Positions 57,501-64,000 of a stretch of DNA of 64,000 bases are shown here, piece after piece; position 1 is the stretch's first letter; the number at the start of each line of letters is the position of its first letter. The stretch is from NCBI GenBank assembly GCA_947626525.1, contig CANQSM010000002.1:1-64000 (forward strand), given 5' to 3'. The position numbers were made by a program, and so were the translations under genes. This DNA is from an uncultured Phocaeicola sp. (lineage in GTDB: Bacteria > Bacteroidota > Bacteroidia > Bacteroidales > Bacteroidaceae). The notes below the pieces were generated by a model. It made no database searches, had not been told where the DNA came from, and saw only the letters and a program-made list of their open reading frames with translations.

Positions 57501-57876
57501 GAATACGGACCGGGATATTCTGGACCGCTGGACACCGGAAAATACGACCGGTAAATTCCCGGCATTGGTTAACCTGAACTATTGTCCGGCAGATTATTAT
57601 TTGTTTACTGACCGGAAGGATGTGTATCACTCTTTAGGTATGTGGGTACGCCCGTTGAACTACGTGCGTTTGCAAAATCTTCGTTTGGGATATCGTTTCC
57701 CTTCAGAATGGTTGCGTAGGCTGAATATCGGCGGGGCGACTGTGGCATTGGAAGCGCGTAACTTGTTTGTATGGGGTTCGAACTACCACAACTATATGGA
57801 TCCGGAGTCGCAAAGCAACCTGTATATGACACCGGTACCCAAATCGGTAACATTTAATTTGAGTCTGAACTTTTAA
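54526..57876 (+). CDS. SusC/RagA-type TonB-dependent transporter (metalloprotease locus)
   Basis: A 1116-residue transporter with signal peptide (MRKHLCIMMCLFANALVMAS), a carboxypeptidase-like domain (IQGVVLSGDDNRPLIGASVYV; TDMDGNFILSV), LGDVVVTGYQELERRKLTAAVSKV in the TonB-box region, plug (LNGTQDPLWVLDGMPLEG, ENITILKDAAATAIYGARAANGVIVVTTK) and a barrel ending SVTFNLSLNF. It belongs to a different SusC branch from the pectin-type ones in this window: the plug entry and the DVVVTGY box differ. SusD follows after a few bp. The substrate may be a peptide or protein-derived ligand, given the metalloprotease upstream. Confidence 0.93.
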   Translation: MRKHLCIMMCLFANALVMASVGNRTIQGVVLSGDDNRPLIGASVYVPAEELKKVGSDQAALGTITDMDGNFILSVPEKVTKLLCSYMGYNEQTVSLLRGKDTYRIVLQVSSHTLGDVVVTGYQELERRKLTAAVSKVEVTDAMLGGAKSIDQALAGQVAGVSVTSTSGAPGAPARIRIRGTASLNGTQDPLWVLDGMPLEGTDIPALDANNDNDITNMAQSSIAGLSPNDIENITILKDAAATAIYGARAANGVIVVTTKKGRSGKPVINFNTKLTYTPNLDTDKLNLMNSEEKINLELQLMKEPYGEQFWTPVPIFYEKGGVSDVLRKYDLFDAYRAQGWSGLTTEAQNEINRLKTVNTDWGDILFRDAFTQEYNVSISGGSEKVTYYNSLGYMVENGNVPGVNNSRFNLTSKTSYQVNKLFKVGVSIFANRRKSRNFITDTYGYANPIFYSRTANPYQQLYDAERNYVYDYNISSDSELDPNKCFNVLEERDNTHNKTTMTSLNAIFDAELRLNDQLKFTTQLGLQWDNSSQDQYVGQNTFNMRNMYINSRYWDSASGGYKYVLPSTGGMHKVNESTTSQITWKAQGEWKRTFNEIHDVQVMAGTEIRKNWYDTHSSTGYGYDPKTLTTIPLVFRDIEQAKSYPLSSQTKTVNAFTSFYANGSYTLMNRYVIGASVRSDGSDLFGVDDKYRWLPIYSFSGLWRASNEKFLSGARSWMDNLALRFSYGLQGNIDKNTSPFLVGTYGNVSILPDNTESNITIDSAPNAKLRWEKTASYNVGLDFAMLNQAVNLSVDYYYRKGTDLIGTRMLPLENGFSSMTINWASMENKGVEVNFQIRNITTKNFSWYTNLNFAYNQNKVLKENIPEDQRTPSREGYPVGAIFVLKTDGIDPETGRIRMVKKDGSIVTPEELYGMTPDDWGMNTYAPAEISASEEREFYTYAGTSDAPYTGGLMNTFNYRNWELSVNLAYYFGAHVRTSSSYDITNYDPGRNTDRDILDRWTPENTTGKFPALVNLNYCPADYYLFTDRKDVYHSLGMWVRPLNYVRLQNLRLGYRFPSEWLRRLNIGGATVALEARNLFVWGSNYHNYMDPESQSNLYMTPVPKSVTFNLSLNF

Positions 57877-57888
57877 TGGATGCAGTGT

Positions 57889-59235
57889 ATGAATGGAATA
57901 AGAAAATACTCTATAGCTCTCTTGGTAATGGGAGTCGGATTGTTCGCTTCGTGCGATAGTTATTTAGACCTTCAGCCCGTGGGAAAAGTCATTCCCAATA
58001 CATTGGAGGAGTATCGTGCCCTGTTTTTGACAGCCTATGATTATGACATGTGGGATCGTAGTTTGTGTGAGATGCGTACGGATGAGGTGGCTCTTGTAGC
58101 AGATGAAATGGATATGAACTCGTATAAAAACATTGTGACGTGGAGCGATGCGAATGATGATGCCGCAACCGCTCCGTTTGGTTGGGAATATTATTACAAA
58201 ACGATTTATTATGCCAATTCGGTAATTGACAAGCAAGGTGAAATAACGGGTGGCAGTCAAAATGATATTAATCAGTTGGTAGGTGAGGCTTATCTAATGC
58301 GTGCCTATATGCATTTCCTATTGGTAAATCTCTATGGAGAACCTTATACGAAAGAAGGGGCATTGGAAACAAAAGCTATTCCGTTGAAATGGGATGTTGA
58401 TTTGGAAGAGATTCCGGTTCGTACCACGGTGGCTAAAATCTATGAAGCGGTATTGGCTGATATAGAGAGTGCACGTGAATTGATGAATGTGGTAGAATGG
58501 GAGGAAAAATACCGTTATCGCTTTTCTACTATGTCGGCAGATGCGATGGAATCACGTGTCCGCTTGTATATGGGCAACTGGAAAGAAGCCTACGAAGCGG
58601 CCGAACGGGTGTTGACACAAAAATCGCAGTTGGAAGATTTTAATGAGGCAGATACCCAATTGCCTAATCAATATCAGTCAGTGGAGATGATTACGGCATA
58701 CGAGCAAGTTTACAGCACTTCTACCCACAGGGTTTCTTATGCGGCGGCAGACTTTTTGCGGAAGTATGATGATGCGATCGATCTCCGTCTGGCAAAGTTC
58801 TACGGTGATGCGGATGAGAGTGGTAATCGGCCTAATAATAAAGTACTTGCTGCCTCGCAGTATCGTTGCTCGTTTCGTATAGGGGAACTTTATTTGAATT
58901 CCGCTGAGGCCGCCGCCCGGCAGGATAAGCTGAAAGAAGCCCGTGAACGCCTGCTTCAATTGATGGAAAAGCGTTATACACCAGAAGGTTATGCACAAAA
59001 AGAAACGGCTGTGGATGCTATGGATAAAGAAGCTTTGATTGCGGAAATAGTAGAGGAACGTGCTCGTGAACTGGCTTTTGAAGGCCATCGCTGGTTCGAT
59101 TTGCGTCGTACTACCCGTCCGCGTATCGAAAGGGTTCTGAATGGTATTACCTATACTTTACAGGAGGATGATGCACGTTATACCTTGCGTATTCCACGTG
59201 TAGCTACGGATGCGAATCCCAGCTTGCTGAACTAA
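57889..59235 (+). CDS. SusD/RagB-type lipoprotein (metalloprotease locus)
   Basis: Start at ATG 57889 (MNGIRKYSIALLVMGVGLFASCDSYLDLQPVGK, 448 residues) gives lipobox LFASC; ATG 57880 is 3 codons upstream. SusD signatures are LVGEAYLMRAYMHFLLVNLYGEPY, MSADAMESRVRLYMGNWKEAYEAAERVL and VEERARELAFEGHRWFDLRRTTRPRIE. It is shorter than the 670-735-residue SusD proteins elsewhere in the window, in line with a different ligand class. The perfect 32-bp hairpin 25 bp downstream likely ends the transcript. Confidence 0.92.
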   Translation: MNGIRKYSIALLVMGVGLFASCDSYLDLQPVGKVIPNTLEEYRALFLTAYDYDMWDRSLCEMRTDEVALVADEMDMNSYKNIVTWSDANDDAATAPFGWEYYYKTIYYANSVIDKQGEITGGSQNDINQLVGEAYLMRAYMHFLLVNLYGEPYTKEGALETKAIPLKWDVDLEEIPVRTTVAKIYEAVLADIESARELMNVVEWEEKYRYRFSTMSADAMESRVRLYMGNWKEAYEAAERVLTQKSQLEDFNEADTQLPNQYQSVEMITAYEQVYSTSTHRVSYAAADFLRKYDDAIDLRLAKFYGDADESGNRPNNKVLAASQYRCSFRIGELYLNSAEAAARQDKLKEARERLLQLMEKRYTPEGYAQKETAVDAMDKEALIAEIVEERARELAFEGHRWFDLRRTTRPRIERVLNGITYTLQEDDARYTLRIPRVATDANPSLLN

Positions 59236-59260
59236 GTTTTTTACCGGTGCTGAAAAATTT

Positions 59261-59333
59261 TAGCGGAAATACTTTTGGACTTTAGTAGAAGTTGAAAGCC
59301 GACTTCTACTAAAGTCCAAAAGTATTTCCGCTA
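59261..59333 (+). terminator. Perfect 32-bp hairpin, probable terminator after the metalloprotease-SusC-SusD locus
   Basis: Left arm 59261-59292 (beginning TAGCGGAAATACTTTTGG) and right arm 59302-59333 are exact reverse complements around a 9-nt loop. It lies 25 bp after the SusD stop and is followed within 6 bp by TTTTTT. The stem is far longer than a normal terminator needs. Confidence 0.7.
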
Positions 59334-59671
59334 CATCATGTTTTTTATCCTTTTCGGATTTCCCGCCAATTGCCGTTCTCGTCCTTGAATTCGCCTGTCT
59401 TGTCATTTGTGGGCCAGAATAGGGCAGTAATGAAAAGACAATGGCTAAGATGAACCGACAACGGAACATACTGATGGTAACCCTAAAAGGATCGGAATCG
59501 TAGAGCCTTTTATTTGTGGGGAGTTAAATCTGGAGGTTTTCAATAACGGACTCATGTTTTGGATGCATGTGGTAGAGGTATTACACGCATTTCTGCTTAA
59601 ATTTCTATGAATGAAGACATATGATTTGTAGTATTTCATAAGGTTGATAATTTAACGTGAGTTCGACGAAT

Positions 59672-59803
59672 TCAGAATAAAGCAAGTTGTGTGTCCACAG
59701 TGCGTAGTACATTATTGATGCTTGGCTTTTTGGGAAACATACAATAAGCAGCAATGGCCTTAATGTTCACGATAAAATTGTCAAAGCATCGTTGTGCAGT
59801 GGA
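59672..59803 (-). pseudogene. C-terminal transposase fragment
   Basis: The minus strand encodes 43 codons ending NFIVNIKAIAAYCMFPKKPS, INNVLRTVDTQLALF and a stop codon that touches the left terminal inverted repeat. This resembles the end of Bacteroides transposases with a ...FPKKPSIN... motif and lies where an IS would place its transposase stop. There is no upstream coding part. Family unassigned. Confidence 0.45.
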
Positions 59804-59883
59804 TTAGCAACGATATTCTCAAATTCAGAGCAAGTATGTTAAAGACACAGAGTAGATGGTTACATAGCAATAACAAGGAAGCA

Positions 59884-59986
59884 CCGTTCACCGTCCAACA
59901 GTCCGCTGGACGGTGAAGTTAGATAGCTGCGAAAGCCGATGCACCTATCTGCATGGACCGTCCAGCGTTCGCTGGACGGTGAACGG
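59884..59986. repeat. Nested hairpins built from CCGTCCA/TGGACGG units
   Basis: Hairpin 1: TTCACCGTCCA (59887-59897) with TGGACGGTGAA (59907-59917). Hairpin 2: ACCGTCCAGCG (59957-59967) with CGCTGGACGGT (59970-59980). The outermost arms, CCGTTCACCGTCCA (59884-59897) and TGGACGGTGAACGG (59973-59986), also pair perfectly over 14 bp. So the segment can fold in two alternative ways. It lies inside the transposon remnant. Confidence 0.7.
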
Positions 59987-60145
59987 AGATACTAGAAACA
60001 GACAAAACACATCCGTAACCATGGCGATTCATATAGGTTGGCAGGTACTGCCATCCCCATACGGAAAAAAGGGGATCAACCACAGAAAAAATCTACAGGC
60101 AGTTAAAATTCGTCGAACGCACGTTAATTTAATAACTTTTTGTTC

Positions 60146-62917
60146 TTAATGTGCCTCCAGCCAATTCTTTCCCCATCCGCAGTCGGCTTTTAAAGGAACT
60201 CGCATGGTATAGGCATGTTCCATCTCCTCGATAACAATTTGCTGTACGCGTTCTTTCTCCTCGGGCCATACGTTGAAATTCAATTCATCGTGCACTTGGA
60301 TAATCATGGTTGAACGGAGCTTCTCCTGCATGAAACGGCGGTATATCCGCACCATGGCCACTTTGATGATGTCTGCCGCACTTCCCTGAATCGGCGCGTT
60401 GATGGCATTTCGTTCGGCGTAACCGCGTACCACGGCATTACGCGAATTGATATCCGGAAGGAAACGTTTGCGTTTGAAAATGGTTTCTATATAACCTTGC
60501 CGACGGGCGAGCTCTATACTTTCATCCATATATTTCTTTACATCCGGATAGGTCTCAAAGTATCCGTCAATCAACTCTTTAGCTTCTTTGCGATCTACAT
60601 CCATCCGCTCGGCCAAGCCGAATGCGGAGATACCGTAGATGATACCGAAGTTGGCTGTTTTGGCTTTGCCGCGTTCTTCACGTGTCACCTCTTTCATGTC
60701 TTTTTTAAAGACTTTAGCTGCCGTAGCCGCATGAATGTCATAGCCCGAGCGGAAGGCTTCTATCATGTTCTGATCACCGCTCAGATGGGCCATAATGCGC
60801 AATTCTATCTGTGAATAGTCTGCTGAGAAAAATTCGCATCCGTCATCCGGAATGAATGCTTTTCGTATTTCTTTTCCATCTTCGTTGCGGATAGGAATGT
60901 TTTGCAAGTTGGGGTTACTGGAGCTAAGGCGTCCGGTAGCGGCTATTGCCTGATTGAATGAAGTGTGTATCTTATGTGTGCGTGGGTTAATTAGTTCTGG
61001 CAAGGCATCGATGTATGTACTCAGCAATTTCCGGAGGCCTCTGTAATCGAGAATTTTTCCAACAATTTCATGTTTGTGACGAAGACTTTCGAGCACCTCT
61101 TCCGAGGTAATGTACTGACCTTTACTTTTGGTCTTTTTGGCTTTATCGGTAATTTTCAGTTTGTCAAACAGGATTTCACCTACCTGTTTGGGAGAAGCGA
61201 TATTGAACGGTTCACCGGCTAGTGCATATACTTCCTGCTCAATCTGGTTCATGCGTTCGGTATAGTGGGCCGAAGCTTGTTTCAGAGCTTCGATGTCTAT
61301 GCGCACGCCGTTCCATTCCATGTAAGTGAGTACAGGCACAAGGGGCATTTCTATCTGGTAGAAGAGTTCTTCACAATTGTTTTTCTTTAATTCTTCCTCC
61401 AGTTTATTTTTTAGTTTCAGTGTCACATCCGCATCCTCGCAAGCATACTTATATACTTCGGAAGGGGGAAGGTCGCGCATGTTACGCTGATTTTTTCCTT
61501 TCGGTCCTATCAGTTTTTCAATCTTGATGGTTTCATATTTCAGATAAATCTCCGCCAGATAGTCCATGCTGTGATGCAATTCCGGTTGCAATACATAATG
61601 GGCAATCATGGTGTCGAAAAGAGGGCCTTTTACTTCTACTCCATAGTGCCGAAGTACCAGCATATCGTATTTGATGTTTTGTCCTATCTTGGTGGTTTGC
61701 TCCTTTTCGAACAGCGGCTTGAATTCATTAACAATTTTTTGAGCTTCTTCCTGCTTGGCTGGTACCGGAACATAAAAGGCTTGGTTCTCGGTAAAGCTGA
61801 AACTCATTCCTACCAATTTTGCTTCTATCGGGTTGGTGGAGGTGGTTTCCGTATCCAGACTGAAAAATTCTTTTGTCAGCAATATTTGAAGTAATTCCTC
61901 TCTTTTCTCTTTAGAATCAGTAAGTTGATAGTCACAAAAACGTGAATCTAAACGCGTGAGACTTGAATGGTTTTCTTCTTCCGGATATTCGTCCGCAAAT
62001 AAGTCTGGGAAATTGTTTTTAGGGAGTTCTGCCTGCGTTGTTTTTTTTTCTCTTTTAAAGATTCGCTCGGTGAGTGTCTTGAATTCGAGTTCCTCGAATA
62101 TTTTCCGTAAAGCTTCTTCATCGGCTTGTTCTCTTTTGAGTTCCTCCATATTTAATGCGATAGGGACATCAATCTTGATGGTCGCTAAGAATTTGGAAAA
62201 TAGAATCATCTCTCTGTTGGTTTCTACCTTTGTTTTCAAGACACCTTTTAAATCTTCGGTATGTGCCAACAGGTTTTCAATCGTTCCATATTCGGCAATC
62301 AGTTTTTGGGCCGTTTTCTCTCCTACACCCGGACATCCTGGAATATTGTCGGAGCTGTCACCCATCAGCCCCAGCATATCGATCACTTGGGAGGGGGAGG
62401 ATATCTGAAATTTCTTTTTGACCTCTTCCACTCCCATGATGTCGAATTCTTTATCCCCGTATTTGGGGCGGTACATGAAAACGTTGTCGGTCACAAGTTG
62501 CCCATAATCCTTGTCGGGCGTCATCATGTAAGTGGTGATACCTTGTTTTCCGGCTTGCAGGGCAAGCGTACCGATGACGTCATCGGCTTCGTAGCCGGCA
62601 ATTTCCAGTATGGGGATGTGATAGGCGCGAATGATGTCCTTGATAATGGGAACGGAAAGTTTGATGGCTTCAGGAGTCTCTTCACGCTGGGCCTTATATT
62701 GTTCGTAAGCTTCGTGGCGAAAAGTCGGTCCGGCAGGATCGAAAGCGATACCGATGTGGGTGGGATTTTCCTTTTTCAGTACATCCTCCAGTGTATTGAC
62801 AAACCCGAGAATGGCAGAAGTGTTGAAACCTTTGGAATTGATTCTTGGCGCTTTGATGAAAGCATAATAAGCGCGGTATATCAGTGCGTAAGCATCCAGT
62901 AAAAATAGTCTTTCCAT
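60146..62917 (-). CDS. polA: DNA polymerase I
   Basis: A 923-residue polymerase with three domains. Residues 1-290 form the 5'-3' exonuclease (LFLLDAYALIYRAYYAF, AGYEADDVIGTLA, MLGLMGDSSDNIPGCPGVGEKTA). About 320-510 is the 3'-5' proofreading domain with LDTETTSTNP and GQNIKYDMLVLRHYG, so catalytic Asp and Glu are kept. The polymerase part has TGRLSSSNPNLQNIP, SADYSQIELRIMAHLSGD, the O-helix KTANFGIIYG and VHDELNFNV. It fills gaps in repair and removes RNA primers. It is divergent to the polyprenyl synthase gene, with 86 bp between starts. Confidence 0.97.
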   Translation of the reverse strand: MERLFLLDAYALIYRAYYAFIKAPRINSKGFNTSAILGFVNTLEDVLKKENPTHIGIAFDPAGPTFRHEAYEQYKAQREETPEAIKLSVPIIKDIIRAYHIPILEIAGYEADDVIGTLALQAGKQGITTYMMTPDKDYGQLVTDNVFMYRPKYGDKEFDIMGVEEVKKKFQISSPSQVIDMLGLMGDSSDNIPGCPGVGEKTAQKLIAEYGTIENLLAHTEDLKGVLKTKVETNREMILFSKFLATIKIDVPIALNMEELKREQADEEALRKIFEELEFKTLTERIFKREKKTTQAELPKNNFPDLFADEYPEEENHSSLTRLDSRFCDYQLTDSKEKREELLQILLTKEFFSLDTETTSTNPIEAKLVGMSFSFTENQAFYVPVPAKQEEAQKIVNEFKPLFEKEQTTKIGQNIKYDMLVLRHYGVEVKGPLFDTMIAHYVLQPELHHSMDYLAEIYLKYETIKIEKLIGPKGKNQRNMRDLPPSEVYKYACEDADVTLKLKNKLEEELKKNNCEELFYQIEMPLVPVLTYMEWNGVRIDIEALKQASAHYTERMNQIEQEVYALAGEPFNIASPKQVGEILFDKLKITDKAKKTKSKGQYITSEEVLESLRHKHEIVGKILDYRGLRKLLSTYIDALPELINPRTHKIHTSFNQAIAATGRLSSSNPNLQNIPIRNEDGKEIRKAFIPDDGCEFFSADYSQIELRIMAHLSGDQNMIEAFRSGYDIHAATAAKVFKKDMKEVTREERGKAKTANFGIIYGISAFGLAERMDVDRKEAKELIDGYFETYPDVKKYMDESIELARRQGYIETIFKRKRFLPDINSRNAVVRGYAERNAINAPIQGSAADIIKVAMVRIYRRFMQEKLRSTMIIQVHDELNFNVWPEEKERVQQIVIEEMEHAYTMRVPLKADCGWGKNWLEAH

Positions 62918-63003
62918 GCAGAATCTTAAATTTTATGGGTAAAAGTAGTAAAAAATACGCTATTATACGTTTTATTATTAATTTTGTGTCGAAATTCTTA
63001 TAT

Positions 63004-63978
63004 ATGGATAAGCTAGACATCATAAGACATCCGGTAGGAAACGAGTTGATAGAGTTGAAGAAGTTGTTCAATCGGTCGCTCGAGAGCTCCAACCCTCTAT
63101 TAAAGTCAGTTCTCGACTATATTGCCCAACGTAACGGTAAGATGATGCGTCCTATTTTGACCTTATTGGTGGCGAAAGGGTTCGGGACGGTTCCGAAGGC
63201 TACCTACCATGTGGGTGTGACGTTGGAAATGTTGCATACGGCTAGTTTGGTGCATGACGATGTGGTGGATGAGAGTGACGAGCGGAGAGGACAGTTATCG
63301 GTGAATGCGGCTTTCAATAATAAAATTTCCGTGTTGGTGGGCGACTATCTGTTGTCGACGGCTTTGCAGCATTCGGCGCTGACGATGCGGGTGGAAGTGG
63401 TGGACATTATATCTCAGCTTGGCAAGGATCTTTCGGAAGGGGAGATTCTCCAACTTTCCAATATTGACAATAAGGAACTTTCCGAAGGAATCTATTTTGA
63501 TGTGATTCGTAAAAAGACAGCCGTTCTGTTTGCGGCATGTGCCCAGCTGGGCGCTTTGACAGCGGGGGCATCTGAAACGGAAGCGGAACGGTTTCGTCTG
63601 TTCGGTGAGAAAGTGGGTATTTGTTTCCAGATAAAAGATGATATCTTTGATTATTTTCATGATGAATCCATCGGGAAACCGACTGGTAATGATATGTTGG
63701 AGGGTAAATTGACCCTGCCTGCCTTATATGCCTTGCGGCATACACGGGACGAAACAATGCTTGCATTAGTGCCAAAGATAAAGAGCCTGACGGCTACTAC
63801 GGACGAAATAGCCCGATTAATCGAGTTTACCAAAGATAACGGTGGCATAGAATATGCCGAAGAGGTGATGATGCGGTATAAGGAAGATGCCTTGCTATTA
63901 CTCACTGAAGTAAGGAATGAGGAGGTTCGTCGGGCACTTGTTGCGTATATGGAGTATGCGATAGAGCGGGAGAAGTAG
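63004..63978 (+). CDS. All-trans polyprenyl diphosphate synthase (isoprenoid chain elongation)
   Basis: ATG 63004 (MDKLDIIRHPVGNELIELKK, 324 residues) is chosen, because the track's start at 62884 lies inside polA and adds 40 residues of unrelated text. The two Asp-rich motifs are HDDVVDESDERRG and IKDDIFDYFHDESIGKPTGNDMLEGKLTLPALYAL, and GKMMRPILTLLVAKGFG is also typical. The enzyme joins isopentenyl diphosphate units to make the side chain of menaquinone in Bacteroides; chain length is not readable from sequence alone. Confidence 0.92.
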   Translation: MDKLDIIRHPVGNELIELKKLFNRSLESSNPLLKSVLDYIAQRNGKMMRPILTLLVAKGFGTVPKATYHVGVTLEMLHTASLVHDDVVDESDERRGQLSVNAAFNNKISVLVGDYLLSTALQHSALTMRVEVVDIISQLGKDLSEGEILQLSNIDNKELSEGIYFDVIRKKTAVLFAACAQLGALTAGASETEAERFRLFGEKVGICFQIKDDIFDYFHDESIGKPTGNDMLEGKLTLPALYALRHTRDETMLALVPKIKSLTATTDEIARLIEFTKDNGGIEYAEEVMMRYKEDALLLLTEVRNEEVRRALVAYMEYAIEREK

Positions 63979-64000
63979 GAGAGACAGGTATTTATAAACC

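Larger units (their letters stand above)
59652..60127. mobile_element. 476-bp transposon remnant or MITE-like element with 21-bp terminal inverted repeats
   Basis: The ends 59652-59672 and 60107-60127 match as inverted repeats at 20 of 21 positions (core GTTCGACGAATT). The interior has a transposase-like C-terminal fragment on the minus strand and a set of CCGTCCA/TGGACGG hairpins, but no full transposase gene. I read it as an internally deleted IS. I could not define a sure target-site duplication or assign an IS family. Confidence 0.6.

Noticed and set aside
59913-60149. 78-codon plus-strand ORF near polA
   Set aside because: It crosses the hairpin block and the right terminal inverted repeat of the transposon remnant.
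1-64000. CRISPR arrays, tRNA or rRNA genes, replication origin
   Set aside because: No regularly spaced repeats, cloverleaf-like or rRNA-like sequence was noticed by eye; a covariance search was not possible.

Overview
The window reads as a Bacteroides-type genome (order Bacteroidales). The evidence is many SusC/SusD pairs, DUF4957-like lipoproteins, an ECF sigma/FecR anti-sigma pair, -7 boxes of the form TAnnTTTG, and housekeeping genes with Bacteroidales-like sequence. I could not fix the species from sequence alone, and no tRNA, rRNA or CRISPR was seen.

Layout. 0-2.5 kb: the 3' part of an HhH/ComEA-like outer-membrane protein gene and a visibly GC-richer choloylglycine-hydrolase gene. 2.5-8.1 kb: a minus-strand housekeeping run leuS-yitT-yitT-rdgB. 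8.4-8.6 kb: an isolated transcription unit with promoter, 26-codon ORF and terminator. 8.7-11.2 kb: DUF3826 protein and a PL1-type pectate lyase. 11.4-18.5 kb: operon C (DUF4957-like lipoprotein, SusC, SusD). 18.5-19.05 kb: a mosaic of gene debris. 19.1-24.4 kb: SusD and a SusC that lacks start region and signal peptide (operon A, minus strand). 24.5-30.3 kb: ychF, lgt, mutS and an ion channel. 30.3-38.6 kb: a secreted isomerase-like protein, ECF sigma, FecR anti-sigma, STN-domain SusC and SusD. 39.2-46.7 kb: a SusC signal-peptide stub followed by operon B (lipoprotein, SusC, SusD). 46.9-51.5 kb: GLUG/fimbrillin-like lipoprotein, HAD phosphatase and an SGNH plus alpha/beta hydrolase. 51.8-59.2 kb: zinc metalloprotease with a SusC/SusD pair. 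59.2-60.1 kb: a perfect 32-bp hairpin and a 476-bp transposon remnant. 60.1-64 kb: polA and a polyprenyl diphosphate synthase.

Main discovery candidate. The 13-bp near-palindrome GTACCACGGGTAC occurs at three informative places: inside the headless SusC of operon A (24365-24377, minus), inside the SusC start stub just before operon B (39381-39393, plus), and just before operon C (11381-11393, plus). The stub holds a signal peptide and the first ~50 residues of a SusC. Crossing over at the site in operon A would join it in frame to the headless SusC and give a normal ~1125-residue protein. The flank after the stub site is nearly the same as the flank before operon C. The simplest reading is a three-way invertible system: one expression head can be connected to operon A, B or C. 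In this assembly it is connected to B. The A-B inversion would flip about 15 kb, including ychF, lgt, mutS and a complete sigma-regulated SusC/SusD operon. No recombinase gene lies in the window, so the enzyme would act in trans.

How the genes fit together. The PL1 lyase, DUF3826 protein and the lipoprotein/SusC/SusD sets suggest pectin or related acidic glycan use, with the variable transporter chosen by inversion. The sigma/anti-sigma operon has an STN-type SusC that can signal uptake to its own sigma factor. Its SusC/SusD pair is the closest relative in the window of the silent pair A. The metalloprotease-SusC-SusD set may serve peptide or glycopeptide uptake.
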